Part shown: positions 33,346-46,000 of the stretch, piece by piece
Position numbering within the stretch: the first letter of the stretch is position 1
Layout of the letters: each line of letters starts with the position of its first letter
Assembly (NCBI GenBank): GCA_030549495.1
Contig: JAUIRK010000858.1
Location: forward strand, 446,501 to 510,500
From: Nectonema munidae
Taxonomy: Eukaryota; Nematomorpha; Nectonematoida; Nectonematidae
DNA: 64,000 nt
Direction: 5' to 3'
The notes under the pieces: generated by a model
Database searches by the model: none
What the model was told of the DNA's origin: nothing
The model's input: the letters and a program-made list of their open reading frames with translations, nothing else
Position numbers and translations under genes: made by a program

Positions 33346-35292
33346 CTTAAGGTTGCCAGCCGGCCCTTATTACAAAGGATAGTCCTTTATTTTCTTTTTT
33401 TGTCCCTATCTTTTTTCATTTTTACAAAGGACGCTAAATGTCCTTTATTTTTAACTATCTTCTAACTAGTTCTAATTTTAAACAGAAATGCTGCCAATTT
33501 ATAATACTTAAATCTAAATCAAGATTACCTATATTTTTTAGATTAATAGTTTTTTTAGATTTTTTCGACATTTTTAGACTTTAATTTAGAGAGTTATTAT
33601 TATGGGTTTTCGCTAAAATTAAAAAATCTATTGATTTTTTCTATTGTTAAATACAAAGTTTCTTACAATTTTGGAATCAAACTTTAAAACTTTCAAAATA
33701 GACGTAATTATTTTTAATATAAAGTAATTATTTATTCAGACTAAAATCTGTTTATTTTTATGTATTTCTATAAGCCAAGTTCATTTATTAGAAATTTTTA
33801 TATTGTTATTAATTATATTTATCATAAAATTCTAGGAATGTCATAACAGATAAGGAAATAATGCAAACTGATTGATAATTTTAATGTTTTATTTTAACTG
33901 ATAAAATAATTTAAGTTATGTTGGGAAAAAAAGAAGTATCAACATAAATTCTGTAAAGATTGAAAGTATTAAACTAGGTGGCTCAGTTTTTAGTTTTTTT
34001 TTTGGACCGTATTTAGATTATTTTTTTGAAAATGTTGACACCACTACTGAAGTTTGTTTAGAGCAAATAGTATGGCACTTTCTAGGTAGCGCTTTTTTTA
34101 ATCTTTTTCGAATTTAAATTCATTTATAAAAAATGTTTTAATTTTTTAAGTCTCTTACTGTCATTTTCAAAATTCATTCTTTTTAATTATAATAATTGAT
34201 CTTCAAATAATAGAACCTCCGATGAAAAAAAAACTTATGTGTTCTTTTAATGAAGATTGGAAAAAAAGAATACAAATGGCTGCAGAAAACTGATAATCCA
34301 GAAGAAGCAAAGTGTATCATTTGTTACAGTACGTTTAAAATTGGATACATGAGTGTTTTAGCTATAAAGCAACATAAAATATTAGAATGACATAGAAATA
34401 AAAGTAGAGCTGTTTGTACTACCTCTCTTTTCGATAAGTTTCTCGTAAAAATAAATTCCAAAGGGGAAGATGGTGTTGTTGACTCAGAACTAGCTCCAAT
34501 ATATCATGCTGTAAAACATAAACTTTCTTGATTGTAGTTTAAAGCTGAATTCGAGAATTTACCATGATTCTAAAATAGCAGCAAAAGTTTCTTGTCGAAC
34601 TAAATCAGAGGTGATTATCATGTATGTTCTTGGTAAAAAAGCACTAGAAGTTATTAAAGATTTGAAAAACCACGAACCTCCTGTTTTTTTGGTCTTCAGA
34701 TAGATGCATCAAACCACAAAAGCATGAAAATGTACCCAGTCTGTGTTCAATATTTCAATAGGGAATATTGTACAGTAAACTGTGTTATTGATTTCTTTGA
34801 GAATGGAAACTATATCTTTTCAAAATTGTTTCATTTGTACTATCAATACCAGGAACGTCTGCATTCTGTGAAAAAGTTTTTAGTGTTATATCATCCAAGT
34901 GGAGAAATGACAAGAACAAATGTTCAGTACAGCTGATAAAAGATGAACTTTTCATAAACTTTAATTTGAAAGACACATACATGTCCGGAATTTCCTGAAA
35001 AAATAAAGCAGGATTTTGCGCTGCTTAAAGCAGCAAAAAACCAAAGCAAATATAATTTTAAAAATAAAATGTGCAATTAATAAATTGTAATTTTTGTTTA
35101 ATCATGCATTGATAAAAGATTAACAGAGTTCTTTGTATTTGTATACAGGTCCTTGCTTGTCAAGTACTGCTTGACGTAGGGGTCGGCAAAAACAAACTTT
35201 TGGAGTGGCTGAGTTTTTTTTGCTCTCAAAGAAAATTTTTGCTTCTTAAATTTTTCCGGGTGAGATTTAAATTTTAAAAAGTTGGCAACCCT
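33346..35292 (+). mobile_element. hAT element remnant with BED-type finger
   Basis: Ends are aaggttgccagcc (near 33350) and ttggcaacccta (near 35292), imperfect inverted repeats. On the + strand from about 34255 the translation runs through frameshifts: a Cys-x2-Cys start of a BED finger (AKCIICYSTFK), SELAPIYHAVKHKLS, IAAKVSCRTKSE-like residues, then frame 34724-34936 with MKMYPVCVQYFNREY and DFFENGNYIF. This order matches a hAT lineage common in invertebrates. Dead; C-terminal dimerisation region absent. Confidence 0.65.
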
Positions 35293-36862
35293 AGATCTAT
35301 TTAAAACAACAAAATAAAATTATTATTTATCCATCTGAAGACTTTTCATCAATGTAAAGTGAAACGAGATTTTGAATGCAAAGGAAGACTATAAAATTTA
35401 GAATTTTATATATTTTATTTGAATTCTTGGTCTACCTTTGTATTCAAAGTTTACAAAGGCCTTCCTTATTTCTTTTACATTTTACTAGTTTTTTTCTATA
35501 GTCGATCATCTAATCGTCATATGATTGAAATCAATGAATCAAGCATATCTCATTTTAGAATACTATCACTTGCTTGTTAATTTGGTCGGTTTGACTCTAA
35601 ATCTGATTTTAATTAGAGATGTAATCATCATAATTCTTTTAAAAAAATAGGATGTTTTTTTCAATAAGGTATAATCTTTTCAGAATTAAATTTGATACGT
35701 ATATAATTTTTATTTATCCATAACATTTTAAGAGATTATATCAAGCGTTTTTAATTATTAACAGTAAATTTCTAGACACTCTCTTTAGCGTCTCACTTTG
35801 CAAAAACCTAAAATAAAAAAAGTTTATCATTTAGGTCTAACGTGTTTTTGCAATTCATAGAACACGGCTGAAAAAATCAATAAAATTAAAGAATGAACTT
35901 TTTATTACACAAATACCTTGTAAAGGAACAGCTTCTGGAATTTTTTTTGAACCAAATACTTTTGGAAAGAAAATTAGAATAAATTTAGATTTTACATTAG
36001 TTAAAGATTGAAAACTAACTATTGAGAACTGATGTTTCTAAAGCAATTTTACATCCTTTGGAGTTGGATACTCATAATATTTCAAACAAAAAAGTCGATA
36101 TTGCATCATTTTAAATTTTTAAAGTCAAAGTCTCAAAATGACAAATGGATGGAGTTGGAGGCGAAAAGTTATAAATAAGTGGACCTGCTTCATGATTACT
36201 GTAGGACGTGTGTAGGTTGCCTATGATCTGGCTTTGATTTCTTAATGGTGTCTAATGTTCAAATCCGAGGATTTCTATTTCACTGCTCAAAAATTCGATA
36301 CAAGAGTCAAATTTTGTGCTTTCTTGATATAAATCCACTACAAGTTCCTTTACCTAAAGAGTAGTAGCGAATACTTTTTTTACTTGTTGATAAAAAAAGT
36401 TCATCAATATTCTATTTTAGATTATTATTAAAAATTATATTATCCATAGACATAAAATTGGCAGATAAATAATGATGCATTATTTGTTAGTACGATTTTG
36501 GGATTATGATTCGCAGTTTGGAAATCTATGTTATAAATCAAAGGCTTGGTAAGATTGTTTAGTTAGAATATTGCTTTAATTAATGGTATGGTCTTTTTTG
36601 TCATCGGAGAGAGGACTGAGTACAGAATCTATTTGATACTATTCGTTAAAAAATGTGAATAAATTTTTGTTTTCAACCAATCAAATTACGCGATAATCGA
36701 GCCAATTATCGTGACCATTTTTTGAATAAATTTGACTTATCCAATCAATTGAGCCAGAATCTTATATCTAATTGGCTATATTTCAATCATTCCCATATAT
36801 GTCCAAGCAATGTGAGTTGTAATTTCTTAAATTGTAATTTTTGTGATTTTATTCTTCTTTAG
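35293..36862. other. Region upstream of first visible SAMHD1 exon
   Basis: The missing 5' exon(s) and promoter of the SAMHD1 gene may lie here, but I could not identify an ATG-containing exon with a phase-0 donor. No other feature. Confidence 0.4.
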
Positions 36863-37023
36863 ATTATAAATGATCCCATCCATGGACACATAAAGTTGCA
36901 TGATTTATCCATTAAAATAATTGATACTCCTGAATTTCAACGGCTTCGAGACATCAAACAACTTGGAATGGCGTACCTCCTTTATCCTGGTGCTAATCAC
37001 ACACGCTTTGAGCATTCTATCGG
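36863..37023 (+). CDS. SAMHD1: SAMHD1 exon a
   Basis: After attcttctttag. Encodes [32 protein letters not shown] and [10 protein letters not shown]: the start of the HD core, allosteric-site residues, and the first metal His with its preceding Arg. Leaves 2 nt at a GTAATC donor. Confidence 0.93.
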
Positions 37024-40000
37024 GTAATCCTTATGAATTATTTTTATAATTCTTTGAATATTTTTATAATCCTTATGAATTATTTTTATTTATTTTTTTA
37101 ATAATATCACTACAATGCGCTACGCTAATCTTATTTTTAATATAATCACAGTTTATTTGTGCATTTTTCTTCAATTTTTTTTATGTCTGTTCTACTGTTT
37201 AGAATGTTTATTTAACTAAAACTCGCTATGCTGAAAAATAAGAAAAATGTCCTGAGAATTGAATATGATATGTCCTTTTAACTTGATAAAAATATGTGTG
37301 TTCAATCTTCAATCAAAAGTGTCTTTGATATTAATTTTTTAAAATATTAAAAATGAATAAATTGATAAACAATTTTGTTCCTCCTTCTTAGGTATAATGC
37401 CTAAGACGAATTTTACACCTTTTTCATACCTTTTAGAATAGTCAAAACTGCTTTAACCGTAGACAAGTATGGACCATTTAGCAAAAATATCAACAAAATA
37501 GTGAAGAATAGAAACTAAAAAAGTATTTTAAGGAATTTACTATTTTCAATGAATTTTTATAAAAAAAACTTAAAACAGAAGATATTTATAAAGGTTAAGC
37601 AGGCTTTTGTCTTCCATATGCTTGTTTGTTTAACTTTTTTTAAACTATTGTTGTCTAAGCTGAAGTTTTTAACCAGTTTCAATATTCCACTTAATCCTCA
37701 AACATTTTGATGTGTACAGAGAAAAAATAATAGTTCCACATACTGTAAGATTTTTAATTAGAGCCCATTGTGCATTATCTAACGAAGTGAAAATTTATCT
37801 ATGAATATACCACCGTCTTTAGGAAGATTGGAGTCGATAATTTGTCGTTTTGAAATTGATAAAGATTAAAATAAGTTTATCGTTCAACCCAGAAACATAT
37901 ATCTGGGGTTTAATAGAGTCAAAGCTTTCGGAGTCATTAGTTGATAAACTTTAAGACCGTAATGTCTTGGTTTCTTGCTATCATATATATTAAATACATC
38001 TCCCTCTGAAGCTTACCAGCTGTTAATCAATTCTAACATCTTTATTGGGAGTCTAATATGAAGAAAAACGCGATTAAATGGTCATGTAAAGCAGTGTTTC
38101 TCAACCTTTTTTCTTTCCAAGCCCATTTTTAGTGCAAAAAAAAATCTCAGGCCCACTTAACTTTTTAAGAGAAACCCAATGCTTTAAATTAAACGTTATA
38201 TAAAGTTTTAAATTTAAAGTTAATAAAGTTTAAATAATAAAATCTTTATTAGCATAAATAATAATGAAAATTTCACTGACTCGACTGTTCCTGGTGTCTA
38301 TTTAGGTGAATCATTTATCAAAATGAATTTTCATACCTTGGTTCAAATCTAAATCGTTTTTTTATAATTAAAAAAATAAAAATGTTAGTTTGAAAAGGAT
38401 TATTTTTGAACTTTCCTCTCTTTCAAAATTGCAAATGATTACGCTTATTTGTCAGTAAATCATTTGTTGCTGAAAAACTTTGTCTCGACCAACCAAGTAT
38501 TAGGAAAATCAAGTTACTTAAAGGGGACAACTCTTTTCAAAGAGCATTGTATGTTTTGAAAATAGTTTTCAACCATCCAATCAAGCCATCATTTTTGATG
38601 TTTACCATTAGATACTTTGTTCTCTTTAGTTAAAAAGTTCTTCAGCAATATAAGGATCAAGATCTGTCTCACTTAAAATATCAAAATGTTCAATATCCAT
38701 AATCCAACTAGGCGGACTCATTTCAATGACATCTTTAAATCTTCTAGTCATGTCAGCTTTTAGATTCTGTAAGTGGTCAATACAGCTTGTGATTACTTCT
38801 GGACTTGGAGAAGTTTCTGCCAAATTACAGAAAAAAACGAATTCATTTTTGTGGAGAAGAATTTTCCAGAGAACTTATTTTATTTAAAAAACAACGCACT
38901 TTTTCAGCACAATCTAAAACATAGTGTTTCGTCCTTGAATTGACCATAGTGAGTTTATTGACATGCGCAAATAGATGAGCTAGATTAAAAATCATTTGCT
39001 TCTTGGATATCAGTTTTATTTATCGCTGAGAACAAAGTCTTTGCTTTATCTTTCAGCTTTTTAGTTACACGCCTGTGTTATCCATCTGAGTGAACAATTT
39101 AGATAAGAACCATATCCCACCATCTTCAGCAAGATCGAATAAGAGAATTTGTCGTTTTGAGAGCATTGCACTTAAAGCATGAAAATAAGTGTGGTGATCG
39201 TTCATCTTAACACAATTTCTGAAAAAGGCGTTCATGCAAACCGTTGGCTTTGACAAAATTGATTGTTGATATTGCAACTTTTAATGCCTCTTCCATATCG
39301 CAATTAAGAGATTTTGCAGCAAGATGTTCTTGAGGCACCACCTTAAGCCCACAAGCTATTCAAGCCCTCAATTCTAAACATCTTTACTGGGCAATCTGAA
39401 GGCCCACGTTGAGAAACATGCTGATGTAAAGTACGAATTCAGTATCTCTTTCAAGTTCATCATCAAAACATAAAAAAGGATGTATTAAAGAGAACATATC
39501 CCTTGATAGGGACGCTTTTAGAAAAGGATCACCTAATGTATCACTAAACAAATCCATGACTTTTGTTCTTTGATCCATGGATCGTTCAAGAGGAATCAAA
39601 CACGCAAAATAGCAGAGTAAATGGTATATTTCAAACTTTGCCAAACACTATTTTAATGATGAGTGTTTTGGGACATCTTTTCTAAAATTGAAATTTTATG
39701 TATGCATGAGAATATAACTTTTGTGAACTTAAAAAAAGTGTCTTTATACAAAGGGAAATTCTATAGCAACACAAGTTAATAAAACTGCGCTAATAAAACT
39801 ACTGCTTCACTCTATATGAAAAAATAGTAGAGAATCAGTAGGCATACCCTGCTTTAAACCAAAATTTAAGGAGTAAAGTCTATCAAAAATGTACATCCTT
39901 CGACTAACTTTTTCATTGTTCAATTCTGATGCATTTGTGGGCTTCAAGCGACTTTGTCTTAGACAAGTTAACAACGGTTAATTAGATTTTACTTTTTTAT

Positions 40001-43000
40001 ACTTAAACACGAAAAAGACTAAGAAATGGATAAAAAGGTGAACTACTGTTAAACTCAAAATTTTGAAAAGAATGAGAGTAAAAAATTATTGAAATAATTA
40101 ATGATATAAAAATTATAGAAGTATGAAATCATTCCTCATCCTTAAATTGAGGGAGCTTGTAGAATCGATGACTATTTTCTGTTACGTAAAAAACAGTAAA
40201 GTTAACTCTAAATCTAACTACTTTAATTTAAGAGGAATAATTCAGGCATTGTGTTGGAAAAAGATTTGACTAAACTGAAATCAAAAAAAAACTTACTGAT
40301 AATAAGTCAGTTTCATTTTCGTCTTCGTGAATGTGGTAATTAGTTATTTCTATAGTAAAAAAATTGAAAATTCTTCAACATGCTTTTCTCCAAGTGCTTG
40401 GGGATTCCAAAAAAGGCTCACAGCTATACTCCATCCCACTTATTGAAATCAAGTTTTCATCTACTTCAAAATCACTTGAGGAGAATCTAACAGAACTTAG
40501 TTTCATCAGACTCCGACGTATTCATAAAAAGAAGTTAACTCTCATTCCATTATTAGAATAATAAACAGCAGCAGACTGAAAATGAGCTTGAAAGGGTGCC
40601 AACAAAGAAAGAAATAAAAAAAGACTTCATAAAAAAAACCGATGATTGAAATCAATATATGGTTTTGAATCTATTATAGTATATATTATAGAGACTTTTT
40701 TGTATACTCTCACAAGTAATGCTATGAATCTCAAAGAGAACGTGACCTTGATCATTTGTTTATATTTTTCAACATAATGATATATCACTTCTATATATTC
40801 CGTTCTTCTCCATACACTTTCACAATGAATGCTATGATTTCAATAAAAGATCTTCGTATAATTCACTTTGTTCCACATCTGATCTTCTCACACGACTGGC
40901 AATAAATTTATTATTTATGTTTTTCACATTTTATTATATATTTTTATGGAAATACTTGGTGTATTTTGCCATATGCCCGTAAACAACGCTATAGTAAATA
41001 TGCCGGTAATGTTGCACCATCCGTGCATTGATAAACGTCTTTCCTATGCAATTGGCTTTTTATCGATGTACGGATAGATGCACGGTACTATCTATGCATC
41101 GATAAAAGGCCAATTACATAGGAAAGATGTTTATCGATGCACGGATAGTGCGACATTACTAAATATGCCCATAATACGAAGGAAGAAGAACATTTGAATT
41201 TCTAAAAATAAAAATGATTGAATAATAATTTTTATTTGCTTTTTCAAAAAAAAAGTGGCAATCATAAGTAATGTTTTGTTAAAGACATGCGTACATTTTG
41301 TATACCTAAAATCTTTGTGTCTCAAAAGCCATCAAAACTATTCAGGGTAAGTGAAGTACTTTACTTACTCAATTTCTCTCGCTATAAAACTTGACTCGAA
41401 CAAATATTCAATATCAGATGTCAGTTTAATACTAAAAGTATAACAAAAAAATCATTGCGCATTAGAAGTTGTACCTTAATTTTCAGATGTACTGATTCTA
41501 CTTGGTGTAGACAATTTTTGAACATTCTTTATAAAATGATTGTTTTGCGTGCTTTGGTCTTTCTCCAATAACTTTTTCTTGCAAGATATAAAGAACCATT
41601 AGTTTTTTTCATTTATGAAACTTTTATTTTACTAAACCTTCAAGAAACTCAGTTGTTAATTGAATCAATCATAGAATAATTTTACTAAATTAAAGATTTC
41701 TGGAATAATCAATGTTCCAGATTAACGAAGGGCCAGATTAGAGATAGTCAACTGACCTTTTTATTTTTAGTAATTTTTATTTTTTTTACCTTTTTATTTT
41801 TAATTTGTGTAACTGTTTCTTGAAAGAATTTCATTCTTTTTTTCTAAAAAATTTTAACGCCATCTACAAATCTATTTTTTTAAATTATTTTTTTATGATT
41901 AGGAATATATTTGCGGAGATATCAGATATTTTTTTAGGAAAAAACCTCCAATACAACAAGGACTTAGGACTAATTAACAAGGAGCCAGAGCTGGGAGAGC
42001 CAAAGAATGTGCATACATTAAGCCGGATTCTGAAACATTAAAATATTGCTCTATGTCTGGCTTCACGCTATATTTTGACACATATGTGCTTCATGAAATG
42101 TGGCGAAAAAAGGCCTTTTTTAAATATTATTATCCTAGTAACCACTTTTTTGTTTAGAAAATCACTATGAGGCCTGTAAATAATTGATTCAATAATATGT
42201 TGTTAATTTAAAATGGTCGCTATTTTAAAAAAATTATTCTCCATTGTTAAAGTATAAAAAAGTGAATTACAATTTTACTTTTTTAAATAAAAGTATTTAT
42301 CTACATTTTGAAAATTTTTCTTTTTCAGATGGAAAGATTTACTTTAGTTCTCATTTTTTGGTTCAAAAAATCGGAAGAGATTTTGTTTTATGAATGCATA
42401 ATTAGGTATATCTTTCCTTACAAAAACGGATTACTGATTTAGTTGCTAATTTATCATTGAATTGTGACAAAACTTTTTGAATAAAACAGTCTATTTTTTT
42501 TGCAAATATCATGGTTCTGAAAAAAATTTAAAATCTTAACTTTTTACAATATGCAGTTTACGTTTTGAAATTTCTCTTATTTTCCTTTTCCATTGCCCAA
42601 TATAAACGTATAAGAAGGTCAAAATTTGCGTAGTCCCCATCAAATCTAAGCTTATACAGGGTTGACACAATTTTCAAAAATCAGGGAAAATCAGAGAAAA
42701 TAAAATCTATCAGGGAACTTCAACGACTTACCATAAATTTTCCATTTCCTTATTTTTTACTGTTATTTTAATTCTCAAAATTATTTAAATTTTAGTTATT
42801 AAATTTCAATTTTATTTTAGAAAATAAAATAACGTATTTTTTCCGTAATCCGAAATTTTACTGCCTCAACCGACCTTTTTTTAATAATTTATGGCTAGAT
42901 CCAAAAATAGAACCTCAATTCGCATCTTGGTTGTCGAAAAAAACAAGGTAGCAATAGAGAGGCTTATTGTATGATATGCAAAAAGTCTATTTCACTCGGT

Positions 43001-46000
43001 AATATGGGAAGAGGCGCCTTGAATTCCCATATGAAAAGCAAAACTCATAATACTCTTTTTGAAGCAAAACAAGGTCATCCATCTATTTGAGTTTTGCCAA
43101 AAGTACTTCCCCAGCCTCGCAAGCTTCTGCCCAAGAAGAAATATCAGTATCAAACTTTAAAACCCCACCTGTTGCAACTAAAATCTCTAATATAAAAGAT
43201 CTAGGTTTATGCAAAGAAGATTTGACTAGGTCTGAAATCTTATGGGTTCTTTTTGTGATCCAGTCCAATTTTTCGATGAACTCCTGTTCATCCATCAGTG
43301 AAACTTTCAAATTGATGTTTCCAGATTAGAAATTAGCTTCTTGTTTCAAACTTGGAAAAAGAAATGTGGATATATCAGCAATTATGGCCTCAGTCCTTAT
43401 TTCAATGATATTTTGACTACCAAAATCAAGAGCTGTGGGGATTTTGTTATTTGCTTTGATGAGGCGTTGAATAGGGTATCTCAAGAATCAGTTGGCTGTG
43501 TTTCTGAAATATTATGACAGGGAAAGGGACTTGGTGTGCTCACAATATTTGACAGCGCTTTCCTTGGTCATGCATCAGCAAGTCATATATTGGAAAATAT
43601 TAATGATGTTTTGAAACCGCTTTTCACAAACAATCTTTTGCAAGTTTCAATGTATATGGTCCAAACGTTAATTTGCGATTTTTGAACACCAAAGAAAGGA
43701 AGATAGGAGGATAAACAAGCAACTCATAAATATAGGAGTATGTGCACTTCATGTCCTTCATGGCGCTCTGAGAACGGGTATGAATTCATCTAAATGAAAT
43801 ATTAATACGTTTTTACGCGACATTTACTATCGTTTCAATGATTCACCTGCACGCAGATCAGATTTCACTCAAATCACAGGCTGCTCCAATTTCCCCATCA
43901 AACATTGTATACAAACTGGTTAGGGGATTGACATCATTGGATCCAACAATGATTTCAAAAAGTTCTACCACTGCCATCAATAGAATGTGTCTTGAAAGCC
44001 TATATGAAGCGCAACGAACCAGTTGCAAACAAGCTGAGAAGGCTAAAACTCAATTCAAACAACTTTGTGAAGAAGCAAACACGGCCTTGAAAGAAAGTTT
44101 TGAATCAATCACTGGTAATGTTGGAGAAGACCCAAGATTGGACACGTTTTTTGCCAAGCTTTTTAAAAATAAGCCATCATATTTAGAATTATGGAAGGTA
44201 ATCAAAATTTGTCTGATAATTTCACACGGTAACGCGCCAGTTGAGAGATGATTTTTCGTAAACAAGTCATTGCTTGTTGAAAATTTGTTAGAGACCTCGC
44301 TGATTTCTCAAAGAAGAATCAAGGATGAAATATATATGCATGGTCAGCTGGCAAATATTTGTATTACTAAGTTGATGATTTCATCAGTTCAAGCTTCTTA
44401 ACAGAAATATGAAATTTATCTTGATGGCTTGAAACGAAAAAGGAGTTCAAGTGAAAACATGAATGTAAAAAGACAAAAATTAGAAGAAGAAAAAAAGAAA
44501 ATAATTGAAAAGAAAAAAGAATTATTATTGAAAGAGTATATTGAAAAAGAAGATGAATTAAATTCCCGAATAGAAGAACTGCAAAATTTCGATTGATAAA
44601 TATATTATTGATACCAACTTGGAATACCTGTTTTACAAATCGTGCATTTATGAATGAACTGCAGTATTTTTTTCAGATATAATCATCATTAGCATCGCAT
44701 GTCAAAGTCATTTGTTTATTAACTTCATTTTATTCCTTGTCATCGCTCATCTTTCCGATTGTCACTATTCATTCATATCATATCATATCATATAAAGAAC
44801 TTTAATTTTTAAACTGTTTAAAAAATTTTTTTTTGCTAAGTTGTTAGAATAGTTTTATGAACTAAAATTAAACTCCCTCAATTTAACGCCTTATTTTCTA
44901 TCGTCCCGGAGATGGCGGTAAATCGAGAGAGCACTGTATATGTAAAAAGCATATTTAATTTGATTTTGAATCAGGGAAAATTGCGAAGATTAATCAGGGA
45001 ATTTCGTTTCGGTAAATTTGTGGCAACCCTGTTATAATAAAACAATAATGAAGTTATATATACTTATATACTGATATGGAACTGGTTCATCATGGCGCTT
45101 ATGATTTGATTTCGAAAGGAGCTAAGCAAAAAAGTTTTGGCGCGTAGGAGGACGTCATCTTTCAAAGTGTGTTGTTTTTCTTTTGAATGCAGGCAAAGTG
45201 ATTTTAAAACTTTAAGTACGTTTAGTTGCATTTTAGAACTGCTTATTTAGCTAAAAGATTTGCCTACCACTTGAAAGAAAGTCAGCCTGAGCTAGGCATA
45301 ACCGATGAAGATTGTTTGTGCATCGAAGTTGCTGGTCTTTGTCACGATTTAGGTACTCTCTTTATTCATTCTTCCTCATATCCACTACTTTTATGTGCTT
45401 TTTCACACCTACAAAAAGTTTCACACTCTGTCGAATGCTATATATATAAGGGGTCGTTCACAATTGACGTCAACTAAAACTGGGGGGGGGGGGGGGTATC
45501 CAAAGTTGACATAAGTCGATTTTGTTAAGTGATGATATATCTAAAAGTTGACATGAGGGGGGGGGGGGTTGAAATTTTTCAAAAAAAAAGGTTGACGTCA
45601 ATTGTGAACGACCCCTAAGCATATTCAGCCTCGTAGCCAGATCTAATTAATACCATCTATATGGCACTGGCACTTGGGGTCGGGGACCTCCATTTTAGTT
45701 ATGGGCACCACCATTAAAAAATTAAAATGAAATAATTTCATTTTTTGATGCCTTCCCCCCTTTCAATGTGATTTCAAAATATAAGCTTTGTTGGAAAACC
45801 ATCAATTTCTATTTAAAAGGGCGAAGATTCAAATACGTTCACTAAAAATGATAGGAATATGCGAAAACGGACGTGAAAAAATTTTGCATTCATGTTTGAT
45901 TTACTTTACAGAAAGTGCTGGATTTCTTTCCATAGTTTCGCTTCGAAACTTTTCTTTTGGAGAGACACCTCATGTTTGAGTGCAGCTGGAGTTTTTCAAA

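Larger units (their letters stand above)
37024..45236. other. SAMHD1 intron a, transposon-rich
   Basis: 8.2-kb intron. Contains hAT pieces at 37795-38060 and 38092-39645, a hairpin element at 41005-41159, a repeat at 41363-41455 and a hAT element at 42657-45031. The intervals 39650-40990 and 41460-42650 are AT-rich and otherwise empty. The + frame 41805-42041 has no family resemblance. Confidence 0.7.

Noticed and set aside
44770..44800. CRISPR-like short repeat array (tatcatatcata)
   Set aside because: Simple microsatellite in a eukaryotic intron; no spacers.
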